From Theropithecus gelada (taxonomy: Eukaryota > Chordata > Mammalia > Primates > Cercopithecidae), in assembly GCF_003255815.1 (NCBI RefSeq), contig NC_037682.1:43603011-43667010 (forward strand): 64,000 bases of DNA. The letters are read 5' to 3'. The position numbers were made by a program, and so were the translations under genes. Below the pieces are notes generated by a model that saw nothing but the letters and a program-made list of their open reading frames with translations, was not told the origin of the DNA and did not search any database. Positions 11,504-23,125 of this stretch are shown here, piece by piece. Position 1 is the stretch's first letter. The number at the start of each line of letters is the position of its first letter.

Positions 11504-14464
11504 CAATTAAAGCAGTGTGTACAGGGAAATTTATAGCACTAAATGCCCACAACAGAAAGTAGAAAAGATCTAAAATGGACACCCTAACTTCACAATTAAA
11601 ATGACTAGAGAAGCAAGAGCAAACAAACTCAAAAGCTAGCAGAAGGTAAGAAATAATTAAGATCAGAGCAGAACTGGAGGAGACAGAGACACCAAAAACC
11701 CTTCAAAAAATCAATGAATTCAGGAGTTGATTTTTAGAAAAGATCAACAAAATCGATAGACCACTAGCAAGAGTAATAAAGAAGAAAAGAGAGAAGAATC
11801 AAATAGACACAATAAAAAAATGATAAACGGGATATCACCACTGATGCCACAGAAATACAAACTACCATGAGAGAATACTATAAACACCTCTATACAAATA
11901 AACTAGAGAATCTAGAAGAAATGGATAAATTCCTGGACACATACACCATCCCAAGACTAAACCAGGAAGAAGCTGTATCTCTGAATAGACCAATAACGGG
12001 CTCTGAAATTGAGGCAATAATTAATAGCCTACCAACCAAAAAATATGCAGGACCAGACAGATTCATGGCCAAATTTTACCAGAGGTACAAAGAGGAGCTG
12101 GTACCATTCCTTCTGAAATTATTCTCATGAGTAGAAAAAGAGGGAATCCTTCCTAACTCATTCTATGAGACCAGCATTATCCTGATACCAAAGCCTGGCA
12201 GAGACACACACAAAAAAGAGAATTTTAGACCAATATCCCTGATGAATATCGATGCAAAAATCCTCAATAAAATACTGGCAAACTGAATCCAGCAGCACAT
12301 CAAAAAGTTTATCCATCACAATCAAGTTGGCTTCATCCCTGGGACGCAAGGCTGGTTCAACATATGCAAATCAATAAACGTAATTAATCACTTAAACAGA
12401 ACCAATGATGAAAACCACATCATTACCTCAACAGATGCAGAAAAGGCCTTCGACAACATTCAACACTGCTTCATGCTAAAAACTCTCAGTAAACTGGGTA
12501 TTGATGGAACGTATCTCAAAATAATAAGAGCTATTTATGATAAACCCACAGCCAATATCATACTAAATGGGCAAAAACTGTAAGTATTTTCTTTGAAAAC
12601 CGGCACAAGACAAGAATGCCTTCTCTCATCGCTCCTATTCAACATAGTGTTGAAAGTTCTGGCCAGGGCAATCAGGCAGGAGAAAGAAATAAAGGGTATT
12701 CAATTAGGAAAAGAGGAAGTCAAATTGTCCCTGTTTGCTGATGACATGATTGTATATTTAGTAAACCCCATCGTCTCAGCCCAAAATCTCCTTCAGCTGA
12801 TAAGCAACTTCAGCAAAGTCTCAGGATACAAAATCAAGGTGCAAAAATCACAAGCATTCCTATACACCAATAACAGACAAACAGAGAGCCAAATCATGAG
12901 TGAACTCCCATTCACAATTGCTACAAAGAGAATTAAATACCTGGGAATCCCACATACAAAGGATGTGAAGGACTTCTTCAAGGACAACTACAAACCACTG
13001 CTCAATGAAATAAAAGAGAACACAAACAAATGGAAGAACATTCCATGCTCATGGATAGGAAGAATCAATATCATGAAAATGGCCATACTGCCCACTGTAA
13101 TTTATAGATTCAATACCATCCTCATCAAGCTACCAATGACTTTCTTCACAGAATTGGAAAAAACTACCTTAAAGTTCATATGGAACCAAAAAAGAGCCCA
13201 CATTGCCAAGACAATCCTAGGCAAAAAGAACAAAGCTGCAGGCATCATGCTACCTGACTTCAAACTATACTACAAGGCTACAGTGACCAAAGCAGCATGG
13301 TACTGGGACCAAAACAGATATATAGACCAATGGAACAGAACGCAGATCTCAGAAATAACACCACACATCTACAACCATTTGATCTTTGACAAATCTCACA
13401 AAAACAAGGAATTGGGAAAGGATTCCCTATTTAATAAATGGTGCTGGGAAAACTGGCTAGCCATATGTAGAAAGCTGAAACTGGATCCCCTCCTTACTAC
13501 TTATACAAAAATTAATTCAAGACGGATTAATGACTTAAATGTTAGACTAAAACCATAAAAACCCTAGAAGAAAACCTAGGCAATATCATTCAGGACATAG
13601 GCATGGACAAGGGCTTCATGGAAGTGAAGGATATGAACAGACACCTCTCAAAAGAAGACATTTATGCAGCCAACAGATACGTGACAAAAATGCTCGTCAT
13701 CACTGGTCATCAGAGAAATGCAAATCGAAACTACAATGACGTACCATCTCACGCCAGTTACAATGGAGATCATTAAAAAGTCAGGAAATGAGATGTTGGA
13801 GAGGATGTGGAGAAATAGGAACGCTTTTACACTGTTTGTGGGAGAGTAAATTAGTTCAACCATTTTGGAAGACAGTGTGGCGATTCCTCAAGGATCTAGA
13901 ACTAGAAATACCATTTGACCCAGTCATCCCATTACTGGGTATATACCGAAAGGATTATAAATCATGCTACTAAAGACACGTGCACGTGCACACATATGTT
14001 TATTGCACACTATTCACAATAGCAAAGACTTGGAACCATCCCAAATGTCCATCAATGATAGACTGGATTAAGAAAATGTGGCACATATACACCATGGAAT
14101 ACTATGCAGCCATGAAAAAGGATGAGTTCATGTCCTTTGCAGGGAAATGTATCAAGCTGGAAACCATCATTCTGAGCAAACTATCACAAGGACAGAAAAC
14201 CAAACACCGCATGTTGTCACTCATAGGTGGATGAGTGGGAATTGAGCAATGAGAACACTTGGACACAGGACAGGGAACACCACACACTGGGGCCTGCCGG
14301 GGAATGGGGGACTGGGGGAAGGATAGCATTAGGAGAAATACCTAATGTTAATGACAAGTCGATGGGTGCAGCAAATGAACATGGCACATGTATACCAATG
14401 TAAGAAATCTGCACGTTGTGCACACGTACCCTAGAACTTAAACTATAATAATAATAGAAAAAGG
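11504..14464 (+). mobile_element. L1PA element, 5'-truncated, inserted in the L1M
   Basis: Begins in ORF2 between endonuclease and reverse transcriptase (aaagcagtgtgtacaggg) and ends with the L1PA 3' tail (gcacgttgtgcacacgtacc, then aataataatag). It is much better preserved than the host L1M. There is an internal deletion of roughly 0.3 kb near 13620, where the block before the Cys-rich end is joined directly to gaagtgaaggatatgaacag. Early stops and frameshifts break the frame. No TSD is visible: the left flank is L1M 5' UTR and the right flank is L1M ORF1, implying loss of target DNA. Confidence 0.92.
12593..13558 (+). pseudogene. L1 ORF2 reverse-transcriptase fragment (321 codons)
   Basis: The longest open frame in the window. 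It covers the palm and thumb of L1 ORF2p reverse transcriptase: the catalytic F-A-D-D is at residues 48-51 (bases 12734-12745), followed by the region ending in a K-Y-L-G-I motif and the thumb. The start Met is only where the open frame begins after an upstream stop; a real ORF2p is about 1,275 residues with an endonuclease domain in front. The conserved Q-G-C-P-L-S upstream of the catalytic site reads Q-E-C-L-L-S here. The product would lack endonuclease and C-terminal Cys-rich domains, so it is a relic. Confidence 0.9.
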
Positions 14465-15986
14465 AAAATGCATTGACATCCTTGAAAGAATGCATCAGAA
14501 TCTTTTAATAGCAGAATTGATAAAGGTGAAGAACAGATTGGTAAGCATGAAGACAGGCTATTTGCAAACACACACTCAAAGGACACTAAAGAAAGAATAA
14601 AAATAAACCAATTAAGCACATCTACAGGATTTAGGAAATAGCTTTAAAGGGGCAAATCTAAGGCTTATTAGCCTTAAAGAGGAGGTAGAGAAAGAAACGA
14701 GGGTAGAAAGATTACTCAGAGGGATAATAACATAGAACTCCCCAAACCTAAGGAAACATATCAGCATTTAAGTACAAGACATTATAAAACATAAAGTAGA
14801 TTTAACACAAAGAAAATTACCTCAAGGTAACATAAAGAAAATTACCTCAAGTTGGAGAGTTACCTCAAACTCTCAGAGGTCAAGAATAAAGAGAGGATCC
14901 TAAATGCAGCAAGAGAACAAAAACAATTTATATACAAAGACCTGTAATATGTCTGGCAACAGACTTTTCAGTGGAAACCTTAGAGGCCAGGTAAAAGTGG
15001 CATGACATATTTCAAGTGCTGAGGAAAATATACTTTTACCCTACAATAATATATCCAGCAAAAATATCCTTCAAACACACATGTGGTAAGTACACATAAA
15101 ATCACAGAATATTGTGACACTTTGACTGTGGTGTGTAGATTACTCTTATAAGTAGAAAGACTAAATAATAAAGTAGAAAGACTAAATAATTAAACAAAAA
15201 TAATAAGTACAACAACTTTTTAAGACATAGACAATATAGGAAGATATAAACAAAAACAACAGGAAGTTTAAAAGAAGAAGATAAACTTAAGGCGGAGAGT
15301 CTTTATTAGTTTTCTTTCTGGTTTGTTTATGGAAACAGTTGTAAGTTGTTATTGGCTTAAAATAATAGGTTATAAGAAAGTATTTGCAACCCTCATGGTA
15401 ACCTCAAAGCATAACAGATACACACCCAAAAAAGCAAGAAAATAAATCATATCACCAGAGGAAAACACCTTCACTAAAAGGAAGATGGGAAAGAAAGCAA
15501 GGAAGCAAGAGAGCAAGGACAAAAGGAAGGGAAGAGAGAGAGAAAGGACTACAAAGCAACCAGAAAACAAATTAAAAAATTGGAAGAAGTTCTTACTTAT
15601 CAATAATTATATTTAATGTAAATGGACTAAAGTATCCAATCAAAAGACATAGAATGGCTCACTGAAGAAAAGAAAAGACCTATTAATCTGTTGCCTACAG
15701 GAAACATCCTTCACCTATAGAGACACATATAGAATAAAAATGAAGGGATGGAAAAAGATATTCTATGCCAATGGAAACCAAAAAAGAGCAAAAGCAGCTA
15801 TACTTATATCAGACAATATAGATATCAAGACAAAAACCATAAGATGAGACAAAGAAGATCACTATATTATCATAAAGTGGTTAATTCAGCAAAAGGATAC
15901 AACAATTTTAAATACATATGCCCCAACAGTGGAACACTCTCACATATAAAGCAAATATTATTAGAGTTAAAGAGAGAGATGCACTA
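14465..15986 (+). mobile_element. L1M second copy: ORF1 remnant, inter-ORF spacer and ORF2 start
   Basis: Resumes in ORF1 (atgcattgacatccttgaaag), runs through the ORF1 C-terminal region (agaggccaggtaaaagtggc) and the purine-rich inter-ORF spacer (15420-15590) into the ORF2 endonuclease (aatgtaaatggactaaag at about 15615). Two local tandem duplications lie in ORF1: aaagaaaattacctcaag at 14809 and 14834, and agtagaaagactaaataat at 15151 and 15172. It is heavily decayed. Confidence 0.85.
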
Positions 15987-16366
15987 TGTATTAGTCCATT
16001 CTTACACTGCTGTGAATAACTATCTGATATTGGGTAGTTTATGAAGAAAAAAGGTTTAATTGATCCACAGTTTCACAGGCTGTACAGGAGGCATGGCTGG
16101 GGAGGCCGCAGGAAACTTACAGTCATGGCAGAAGGTAACAGGGAAGCAGGTACGTTTTCACATGGTGGTGGAAGAGAGGGAGAGTGAAGAGGGAAGTGCT
16201 GCACACTTTTGAACAACCAGATCTCATAAGGACTCACTATCACAATAACATCAAAGGTAAAATCTGTTCCCATGAGCCAATCACCTCCTACCAGGTCCCT
16301 AACCCAACACCGGGGATTAAAATTCAACATGAGATTTGGTTGGGGACACAGAGTCAAACCATGTCA
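15987..16366 (-). mobile_element. MST-type (MaLR) solo LTR, antisense
   Basis: About 380 bp, starting tgtattagtccattcttaca (complement of the LTR end) and finishing accatgtca (complement of the LTR start). Includes ggctgtacaggaggcatggc, a block typical of MST rather than THE1. L1M endonuclease sequence continues on both sides. A clear TSD is not visible. Confidence 0.88.
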
Positions 16367-17866
16367 GACCTTAGTACAATAATAGCTGAAGACTTCAGCA
16401 TCTCATATTTGGCATTGGACAGATCTTTCAGACAGAAAATCAACAAAGAAACATTTGACTTAATATGCATTATATACCAAATTGATATGCTAGATACTTA
16501 TAGAACATTTTATTCAATGGCTACAGAATACATATTCTTCTCCTCAACATGTTGATTATTCTCAAAAATAGACCATATGTTAGGTCACAAAGAAAGTCTT
16601 AAAATATTCAAAAACTTGAAATAATATCAAACATCTCTGACCACAACAGAATAAAACTGTTAATCAATAAAACAAGAAGAAGTTTGGAAATAATACAAAT
16701 ACATGGAAATTAAACAGTACTCTCTTAGAATGACCAGTGGGTCAATGGAGAAATTGAGAAGGAAATTGAAATTTCTTGAAACAAATCACATGATACACAA
16801 CATACCAAAACCTGTGGGATACAGCAAATGTAGTACTAAGGGGGAATTTTATAGATACAAGTGCCTACATCAAAAAAGAAGAAAAACAATAAACAATCTA
16901 ATGATACATCTTAAAGAATGAGAAAAGCAAGAGTGAGCCAAACCCCAAATTAGTGATAGAAAATAAATAATAAAGATCAGAACAGAAATAAATAAAATTG
17001 AAATGAAGAAAACGATACAAAAGATACAGGACACAAGAAGTTGGTTTTTTGAAAAGTCAAACGAAACTGACAAAACTTTAGCAAGACCAACTACATAGAA
17101 AGACATAAAACCCAAACAAAGAAAATCAGAGATGAAAAAGGAGCCATTACAACTGATACTGCAGAAATTCAAATACTATTAGTGACTACTATGAGAAATC
17201 ATATGCCAATAAAATGAAAAATCTAGAAGAAATAAACAAATTCCAAGATGCAAACTGTCTACCAAGATTAATCCATGAAGAAATTCAGAACCTGAACAGA
17301 CCAATAACAAATGGCAAGATAGAAGCTGTAACAAAAAGTCTCAAAGTGAAGAAAAGCCCAGAATCCAATGGCTTTGCTGTTAAATTCTACTAAACCTTTA
17401 AAGAATTAATATCAATCCCACTGAAGCTATTTCAAAAAATAGAGGAGAAGGGAGAACTTTCAAACTCATTCTATGAGGTCAGTATTACCTTGATGCCAAA
17501 ACCAGACAAAGACCAACCAAAAAAAGAAAACTATAAGCTAATATCTCTCATGAACATCAGTGCAAAAATCCTCAACAAAATACTAGCAAACCAAATTCAC
17601 CGATATGATATAAAGATCATTCATTCTGACCAAGTGGAATTTATCCTTGGGATGCAAGGATGGTTCAACATTTGTAGTTTAACCAATGTAATACATCATA
17701 CTTACTGAATAGAATGAAAAACAAAATCTATAAGATCATCTCAATTAATGTTGAAAAAGCATTTGATAAAGTTTGACATCCCCTCATGATGAAAACCCTC
17801 AAAAAACTGGATATGGAAGTAACATACCTCAGCATACTAAAAGCCATATATACAGTGGACCCACTG
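16367..17866 (+). mobile_element. L1M second copy: ORF2 endonuclease to RT
   Basis: Continues exactly where the LTR interrupted it (ttagtacaataatagctgaag). Passes through the end of the endonuclease domain and the RT fingers (ctctcatgaacatcagtgca at about 17546). Multiple stops. Interrupted by an Alu at 17867. Confidence 0.87.
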
Positions 17867-18161
17867 TTTTGTTTTGTTTTGTTTTTGAGACAGAGTCTTG
17901 CTCTGTTGCCCAGGCTGGAGTGCAGTGGCATGGTCTCAGCTCACTGCAACCTCTGCTCCAGGGTTCAAGCGATTCTCCTGTCTCAGCCTCCTGAGTAGCT
18001 GGGATTACAGGTGTGTACCACCACGTCTGACTATTTTTTGCACTTTTAGTAGAGATGGGGTTTCATCATGTTGGTCAGGCTGATTTCAAATTCCTGACCT
18101 TGTGATCCACCCGCCTTGGCCTCCCAAAGTGCTGGGATTACAAGTGTGAGCCACCGTGCCT
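17867..18161 (-). mobile_element. Alu (S-type), antisense
   Basis: A tail of GTTTT units at the left (complement of the Alu A-tail) is followed by a full Alu in reverse, to accgtgcctg. L1M RT sequence flanks it. The TSD has decayed beyond recognition. Confidence 0.93.
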
Positions 18162-20390
18162 GTTAATATACTCAATGGGGAAAAACTAAAAAACTTCCTC
18201 TAAGGTCTGGAACACCACAACGATACTGAGAGCAATCAGATAAGAGAAAGAAGTAAAGGGCATCCAAATTGGAATGAAGAAGTCAAATTAGCCTAGTTTA
18301 CAGATAATATGATTTCGTATTTGGAAAAACCAAAGACTCCACCCAAAAAAAAGCTATTTGAACTGACAAATTCAGTGAAGTTTCAAGATACAAAACCAAT
18401 ATACAAAAATCCATAGCATTTCTAAATGTTAACATTTAACAATCTGAAAAAGAAATTTTTAAAAAAGTAATCCCATTTACAATAGCCATCAATAAAATGT
18501 AATACTTAGGAATTACATTGACCAAAGAAGTAAGTATCTCTATAATGACACTATAAAACATTAATGAAATAAGTTGAAGAGGACACCAAAAATAAAAAGA
18601 TATTCAATGTTCATTGATTAGAAGAATCATTATTGTTAAAATGTTCATACTACCCAAAGAAATTTAGAGATTCAGTGCAATCTCTGTCAAAATACTGATG
18701 ACTGTTCTCACAGAAATGGAAAAAAAAAAAAAAACCCATAAAATTCACACTGAAACACAAGTGACCCAGAATAGCTAAAGCTATCCTATGCAAAAAGAAC
18801 AAAACTGGAGAAATCACATTACCTGACTTCAAGTTACACCTCAGAGATATAGTGACCAAAACGGAATGGTACTGGAATAAAAACAGACACATAGACCAAT
18901 GGAACAGAATAGAGAACCAAGAAACAAATCCACACACCTACAGTGAACTCATTTTTGACAAAGGTGCCAAGTTTATATCCTGGAAGAAAAGACAGTCTCT
19001 TTAATAAATGGTATTGGGAAAACTGGAGATCCGTATACAGAAAAATGAAACTAGATATCTATCTATCACCATATAGAAAACTCAAATCAAAATAGATTAA
19101 TGACTTAAATTTAAGACTTCAAACTATAAAACTACTATAAGAAAACTTTGGGGAGACTCTCCAGGACATTGGTCTGGACAAGCATTTTTTAAGTAATACC
19201 CTACAAGCACAGGCAACCAAAGCAGAAGTGTATAAATGGGATCACATCTAGTTAAAAAGCTTCTACAGAGAAGAGGGTATAATCCACAAAGTGAAGAGAC
19301 AGCTCACAAAATGGAAGAAAATATTTGCAATCTACCCATCTGACAAGGTATTAATAACCAGAATACACAAGGAGCTCAAACAACTCTATATGAAAAAAAT
19401 ATAATAATCCAATTAAAAATTAGGTAAAATATTTGAATAGACATTTCTCAAAAGAAGACATACAAATGGCAAACAGGAATATGAAAAGGTGCTTAATATC
19501 ATTGATCTTCAAATAAATGCAAATTAAAACTATAATGAGCTATCACCTCCCCCTAGTTAAAATGGCTTATATCCAAAAGTCAGACCATAAAAAATGCTGC
19601 CAAGGATGTAGAGAAAAGGGAACGCTTGTACACTGTTGGTGGAAATGTAAATTAGTACAAACTATAAAGAACAGTTTGGAAGTTCTTCAAAAAACTAAAT
19701 ATAGAGCTACCACATGATCCAGCAATCCTACTGCTGTGTATATGCTCAAAAGAAAGGAAATCAGTATATAGAAGATATATCTGTACTCCCACATTTATTG
19801 CAGCACTGTTGATAATGGCCAATATTTGGAAACAGCCTAAAGTCCATCCAACAGATGAATGAATAAAGAAAAGGTGGTACATATACACAATGAAGTACTA
19901 TTCAATGGTAAAGAAAAACGAGATCCTGTCATTTTCAATAACATAGATGGAACTAAAGATTATTCTGTCAACTGAAATAGACCAGGCACGGAAAGACAAA
20001 CATTGCATGCTCTCACTTATTTGTGGAATCTGAAAATCAAAACAACTGAATTTATGGAAATAAAGAGTAGAAGGATGGTTAACAGAGGTTGGGAAGGGTA
20101 GTGCATGTGGGATGAAGGGTGGAAACGGTTAATGGGCACAACAAAAAAATAGAAAGAATGAGAAAGATCTATTTGATAGTACAATGGAGTGATTAGAGTC
20201 AATAATAATTTAATTGTACATTTAAAAATAACTAAAAGTGTAAAGTTGCATTATTTGTAGCGCAAAGGATAAATGCTCAAGGGGATGAATACCTCATTCT
20301 CCATAATGTGATTATTATGTATTGCATGCCTGCAGCAAAACATTTCATGTACAACTACTATGTACCCATAAAAATTAAAAACTGAAAATT
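18162..20390 (+). mobile_element. L1M second copy: RT to 3' end
   Basis: Resumes at actcaatggggaaaaactaa, continues through RT and the C-terminal domain, and ends with an L1MA-like 3' UTR (tactatgtacccataaaaat) and A-rich tail. The catalytic region near 18290-18310 is decayed. It is followed at 20391 by the right copy of a long target duplication. Confidence 0.88.
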
Positions 20391-20575
20391 AAAAAATGCT
20401 GAATGGATACTAAGGTTTTTTTAATCACAAAAATGATAACTATGTGAGGCAATACAAATGTTAATTATAATAGCTACATTTAGTCATTTCACAATGTATA
20501 TATACTACAAAACATCTAGTCTTGCATCTAAATACATACAATTGTATCTATTAGTTTTTTAAAAACTTAAAAGAT
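20391..20575 (+). mobile_element. L1M first copy: remaining 3' UTR
   Basis: Completes the 3' UTR broken at 10515 (ctatgtgaggcaatacaaat, then ttagtcatttcacaatgtat). Bases 20391-20410 (aaaaaatgctgaatggatac) align with 10496-10515 at about 13 of 20 positions. I read these as the two diverged copies of the TSD made when the second L1M inserted. Confidence 0.8.
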
Positions 20576-20725
20576 AGACAAATAACATCTCAAATGATAT
20601 AAATTTAGATGGCGTTTAAAAATTATATCTTTTTTATCAATTATTTTTATTTAGAAAGTAGAGCTATTATCCATAGAATATTTTTATTAAAATATAATGG
20701 ATTTGATTTTTTGTTGTCTGTTTAG

Positions 20726-21050
20726 TTTTTTTTTTTTTTTCAGAAACAGTGTCTCATTCTGCCACCCAAGGTGGAGAGCAGTGGCATGATCACTGAGGTA
20801 AGAGGATAGCTTAAGCCCAAGAGTTTGAGTTCAAGTTCAAGAGTTCAAGTTCACCATACTTGAACTCTTGAACTCTTGGCCTTAAGCTATCCTCTTGCCT
20901 CAGCCTCCATAGTAGCTAGGACTACAGGCACACACCACCATGCCCAGCTAATTTTCTTTCCTTTTTTTTATACGGATGGATCTTGCTATCTTCCCTAGGC
21001 TGGCCTGGAAAGCCTGATCTTCAGGCTCTGGAGTAGCTACTGTGCCTGGC
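20726..21050 (-). mobile_element. Old Alu (J-like), antisense, with internal inverted duplication
   Basis: A T-run at 20726-20740 and the blocks gcctcagcctcc and ccatgcccagctaatttt show an antisense Alu, strongly diverged and truncated. Inside it, 20800-20850 reads in the sense Alu direction and 20858-20896 is its near-exact reverse complement. See findings. Confidence 0.8.
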
Positions 21051-21229
21051 TATATATACTAAAATTGGTAAGGAAGGAGAGAATGTGTGAAGCTCTTGAA
21101 GGAATATTGTGTCTTGCTGCAGAAGGCTAGGGCTATTTTGTTGGAGATTTCAGAACCCCACCCAGAGGTAGGACAATGAGGCTCCACCCGTGGTGATGCA
21201 AATGAGAGATTACCCTCCCCCAGCCTTTA

Positions 21230-21385
21230 CCATGTAACCTTGAGAAAGTCCCTCAACCTCTTTAAGATACAATTTTCTTACTATGAGTTAGGTCAGTACT
21301 ATCTATAAGGTGGTTGTGAAAATGAATTGAGACAACACATATAAAGTACTTACTACAACATGTAACATCTGTCAATTATGATTAC
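21230..21385 (+). mobile_element. MIR, sense
   Basis: Ordered similarity to the MIR core and 3' part: cctcaacctctttaagatac, then ggttgttgtg-like, then acacatataaagtacttact. Confidence 0.65.
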
Positions 21386-22224
21386 AAATATCTCCCCTAC
21401 AAATTTGTATTATTTTTAAGGAAAGACATCCTATTTCAATCATCTTACTTTCCCCTTACCCATCTAGCCTAGTGCTAGGTGTTATAAATATTTGTTCAAT
21501 TGAATTTATATGACTCACTAATTTTCTACTTCAGGCAGTATATATTAGAAAATAGAAGTAAATGAGAAACTTAAAGATATACCTTAGCTCCTGGGACATT
21601 CATCAGTACTCAGCAGCAGGTCAATAAATGCTTGGTTAGTTGGCTGAAAACACTAATCTCTGCCTATGCTTTGGAGTCATTGTTAAATGAGGATAATGAT
21701 ACAGTACATATTTGCAAATGGTTTGGAGTCTGTCGATGAATGTATCACTAGAATTAAATTGTTGCCAAATTTAAACTATATTCTGTTTAATTCAAGATGC
21801 ATCATGAATTGTGATTTTTCTATTTAAGCCCAAAGTTAGTCAATAGTTTTAACCCTGGAATAGATATTTTAGCCAAGGCATTTTAAATTTGAGCTCAGAA
21901 TTGTGTATTGTAATATTTTAAATTTGTCAATGGTTTACAGTAAAGTGTCTCAGAAACGTGGAATTTCAGGGTGCAAATATGACTTGAAAATGGATTAAAA
22001 CCTTCACTTCCAACTTAATCAAATGCCTTGCTATATTTTTACATAAAACAATCCATAATTGACTTTTGAAATATGATAATTGATTTTGGCCAATGTCCCA
22101 TTCATCTGTTGCTAAGAACAGGCCTCTCTAGGTAATCTACATAGGAATGGAACAGAGATGAAAAGGAGTTTATAATTGTCATTGCAGCATATGTCAAACT
22201 TATTGATTGCTTGCTTTATGCTGT
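21386..22224. other. Unassigned DNA
   Basis: No gene or clear repeat. A short stretch near 21590-21640 (aggtcaataaatgcttggtt) resembles the 3' end of MIR or L2. Confidence 0.45.
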
Positions 22225-22379
22225 TCTTCAATTCATTTTTTAGCAAGCACATTTAGCTCTCACAGAAGCCCTAGTAGTAACTGATGCCATTATTAGTCAC
22301 ATTTTACAAATGTGACAACTTAAGTAGAGAGAGATTATTTCACCTTTGCAAATGTTACAGGTAGTTAGATTGGCATGAG
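22225..22379 (-). mobile_element. MIR, antisense, left part (split by an LTR)
   Basis: Contains cacattttacaaatgtgaca followed by acttaagtagagaga, the complement of the MIR core. The copy is interrupted at 22379 and appears to resume at 23085 with aagtagagagccaagagtca. Confidence 0.65.
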
Positions 22380-23084
22380 TGGGGCAGGAGAGGCCTCTTC
22401 TCCCCCCACTCGCTAGGAATGTCGGGTGATGGTTTGACGATAATCGCATTGCTCTCTAAAAATAATAATTTGGCAGCCAGTGCCAGGGCGCCAGGGAGAA
22501 AACAATATCCTGACGATCCACAGCTATCAAATCCACAGCTATCAACATTAAAGAACTAATTGAATTGCAGATGCCAGTGAGAAGAAACTTCCTGGGAATG
22601 TGTGTGAAGAGATGAAATGGCAAAGAATGACCTACCAGGTGCACTCCACTGGAGAAGGGAAGAAAGCTTCAATTGGTTATGCATACAACTTCCTAAACGC
22701 ACTGCGTGTGCTCACATCCCAAGGGTAAGGAGGGCACTGTGCATGCGGGAAGCCCAGGCTAAGGGAAGAATCATGGGAAAGACCCAAGCCTATAAAGCCC
22801 TAGGGTCAAGGTCAAATGCTCTCGTTGTTCTTCAGGAGCCCACTTGGATCTCTTAAGTGAACTTTCTTTCATTTCCTGTTCGAAAGCCTTTTAAAATAAA
22901 CTTCTGCTCCTGCTCTGAAACTTGCTTTAGTGTCTTGGTGTCTTTCTCTGCCTTATACCCCTCAGTCGAATTTTTTCTTCTGAGGAGGCAAGAACTGAAG
23001 TTGCTGCATACCCACAAGGATATGCCACCAGTAGCACAGGGTAACTTGTATACCTTCTAGCGGTAACACAGATCATCCAGATCA
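22380..23084 (+). mobile_element. ERV1-like solo LTR, family not assigned
   Basis: About 705 bp from tggggc to atca, flanked by tgag (22376-22379) and taag (23085-23088), a possible 4-bp TSD with one mismatch. It has LTR-style signals in the right order: a TATA-like cctataaagccc at about 22788, then an aataaa polyadenylation signal near 22895 and a CT/GT-rich stretch after it. A perfect 15-bp tandem repeat (atccacagctatcaa) is at 22516-22545. The GC content and CpGs exceed the surroundings. No internal provirus sequence is adjacent. Confidence 0.65.
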
Positions 23085-23125
23085 TAAGTAGAGAGCCAAG
23101 AGTCAAACGTAAATATGTTTGTAAT
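23085..23125 (-). mobile_element. MIR, antisense, right part
   Basis: Short continuation of the MIR split by the LTR (aagtagagagccaagagtca). It is followed by a 20-bp tandem duplication at 23109-23148 (gtaaatatgtttgtaatatc and a copy differing at 2 positions). Confidence 0.45.

Noticed and set aside
12593..13558. 321-codon open frame as a host gene
   Set aside because: It is L1 ORF2 reverse transcriptase with the F-A-D-D site, embedded in an L1PA with the correct 3' end.
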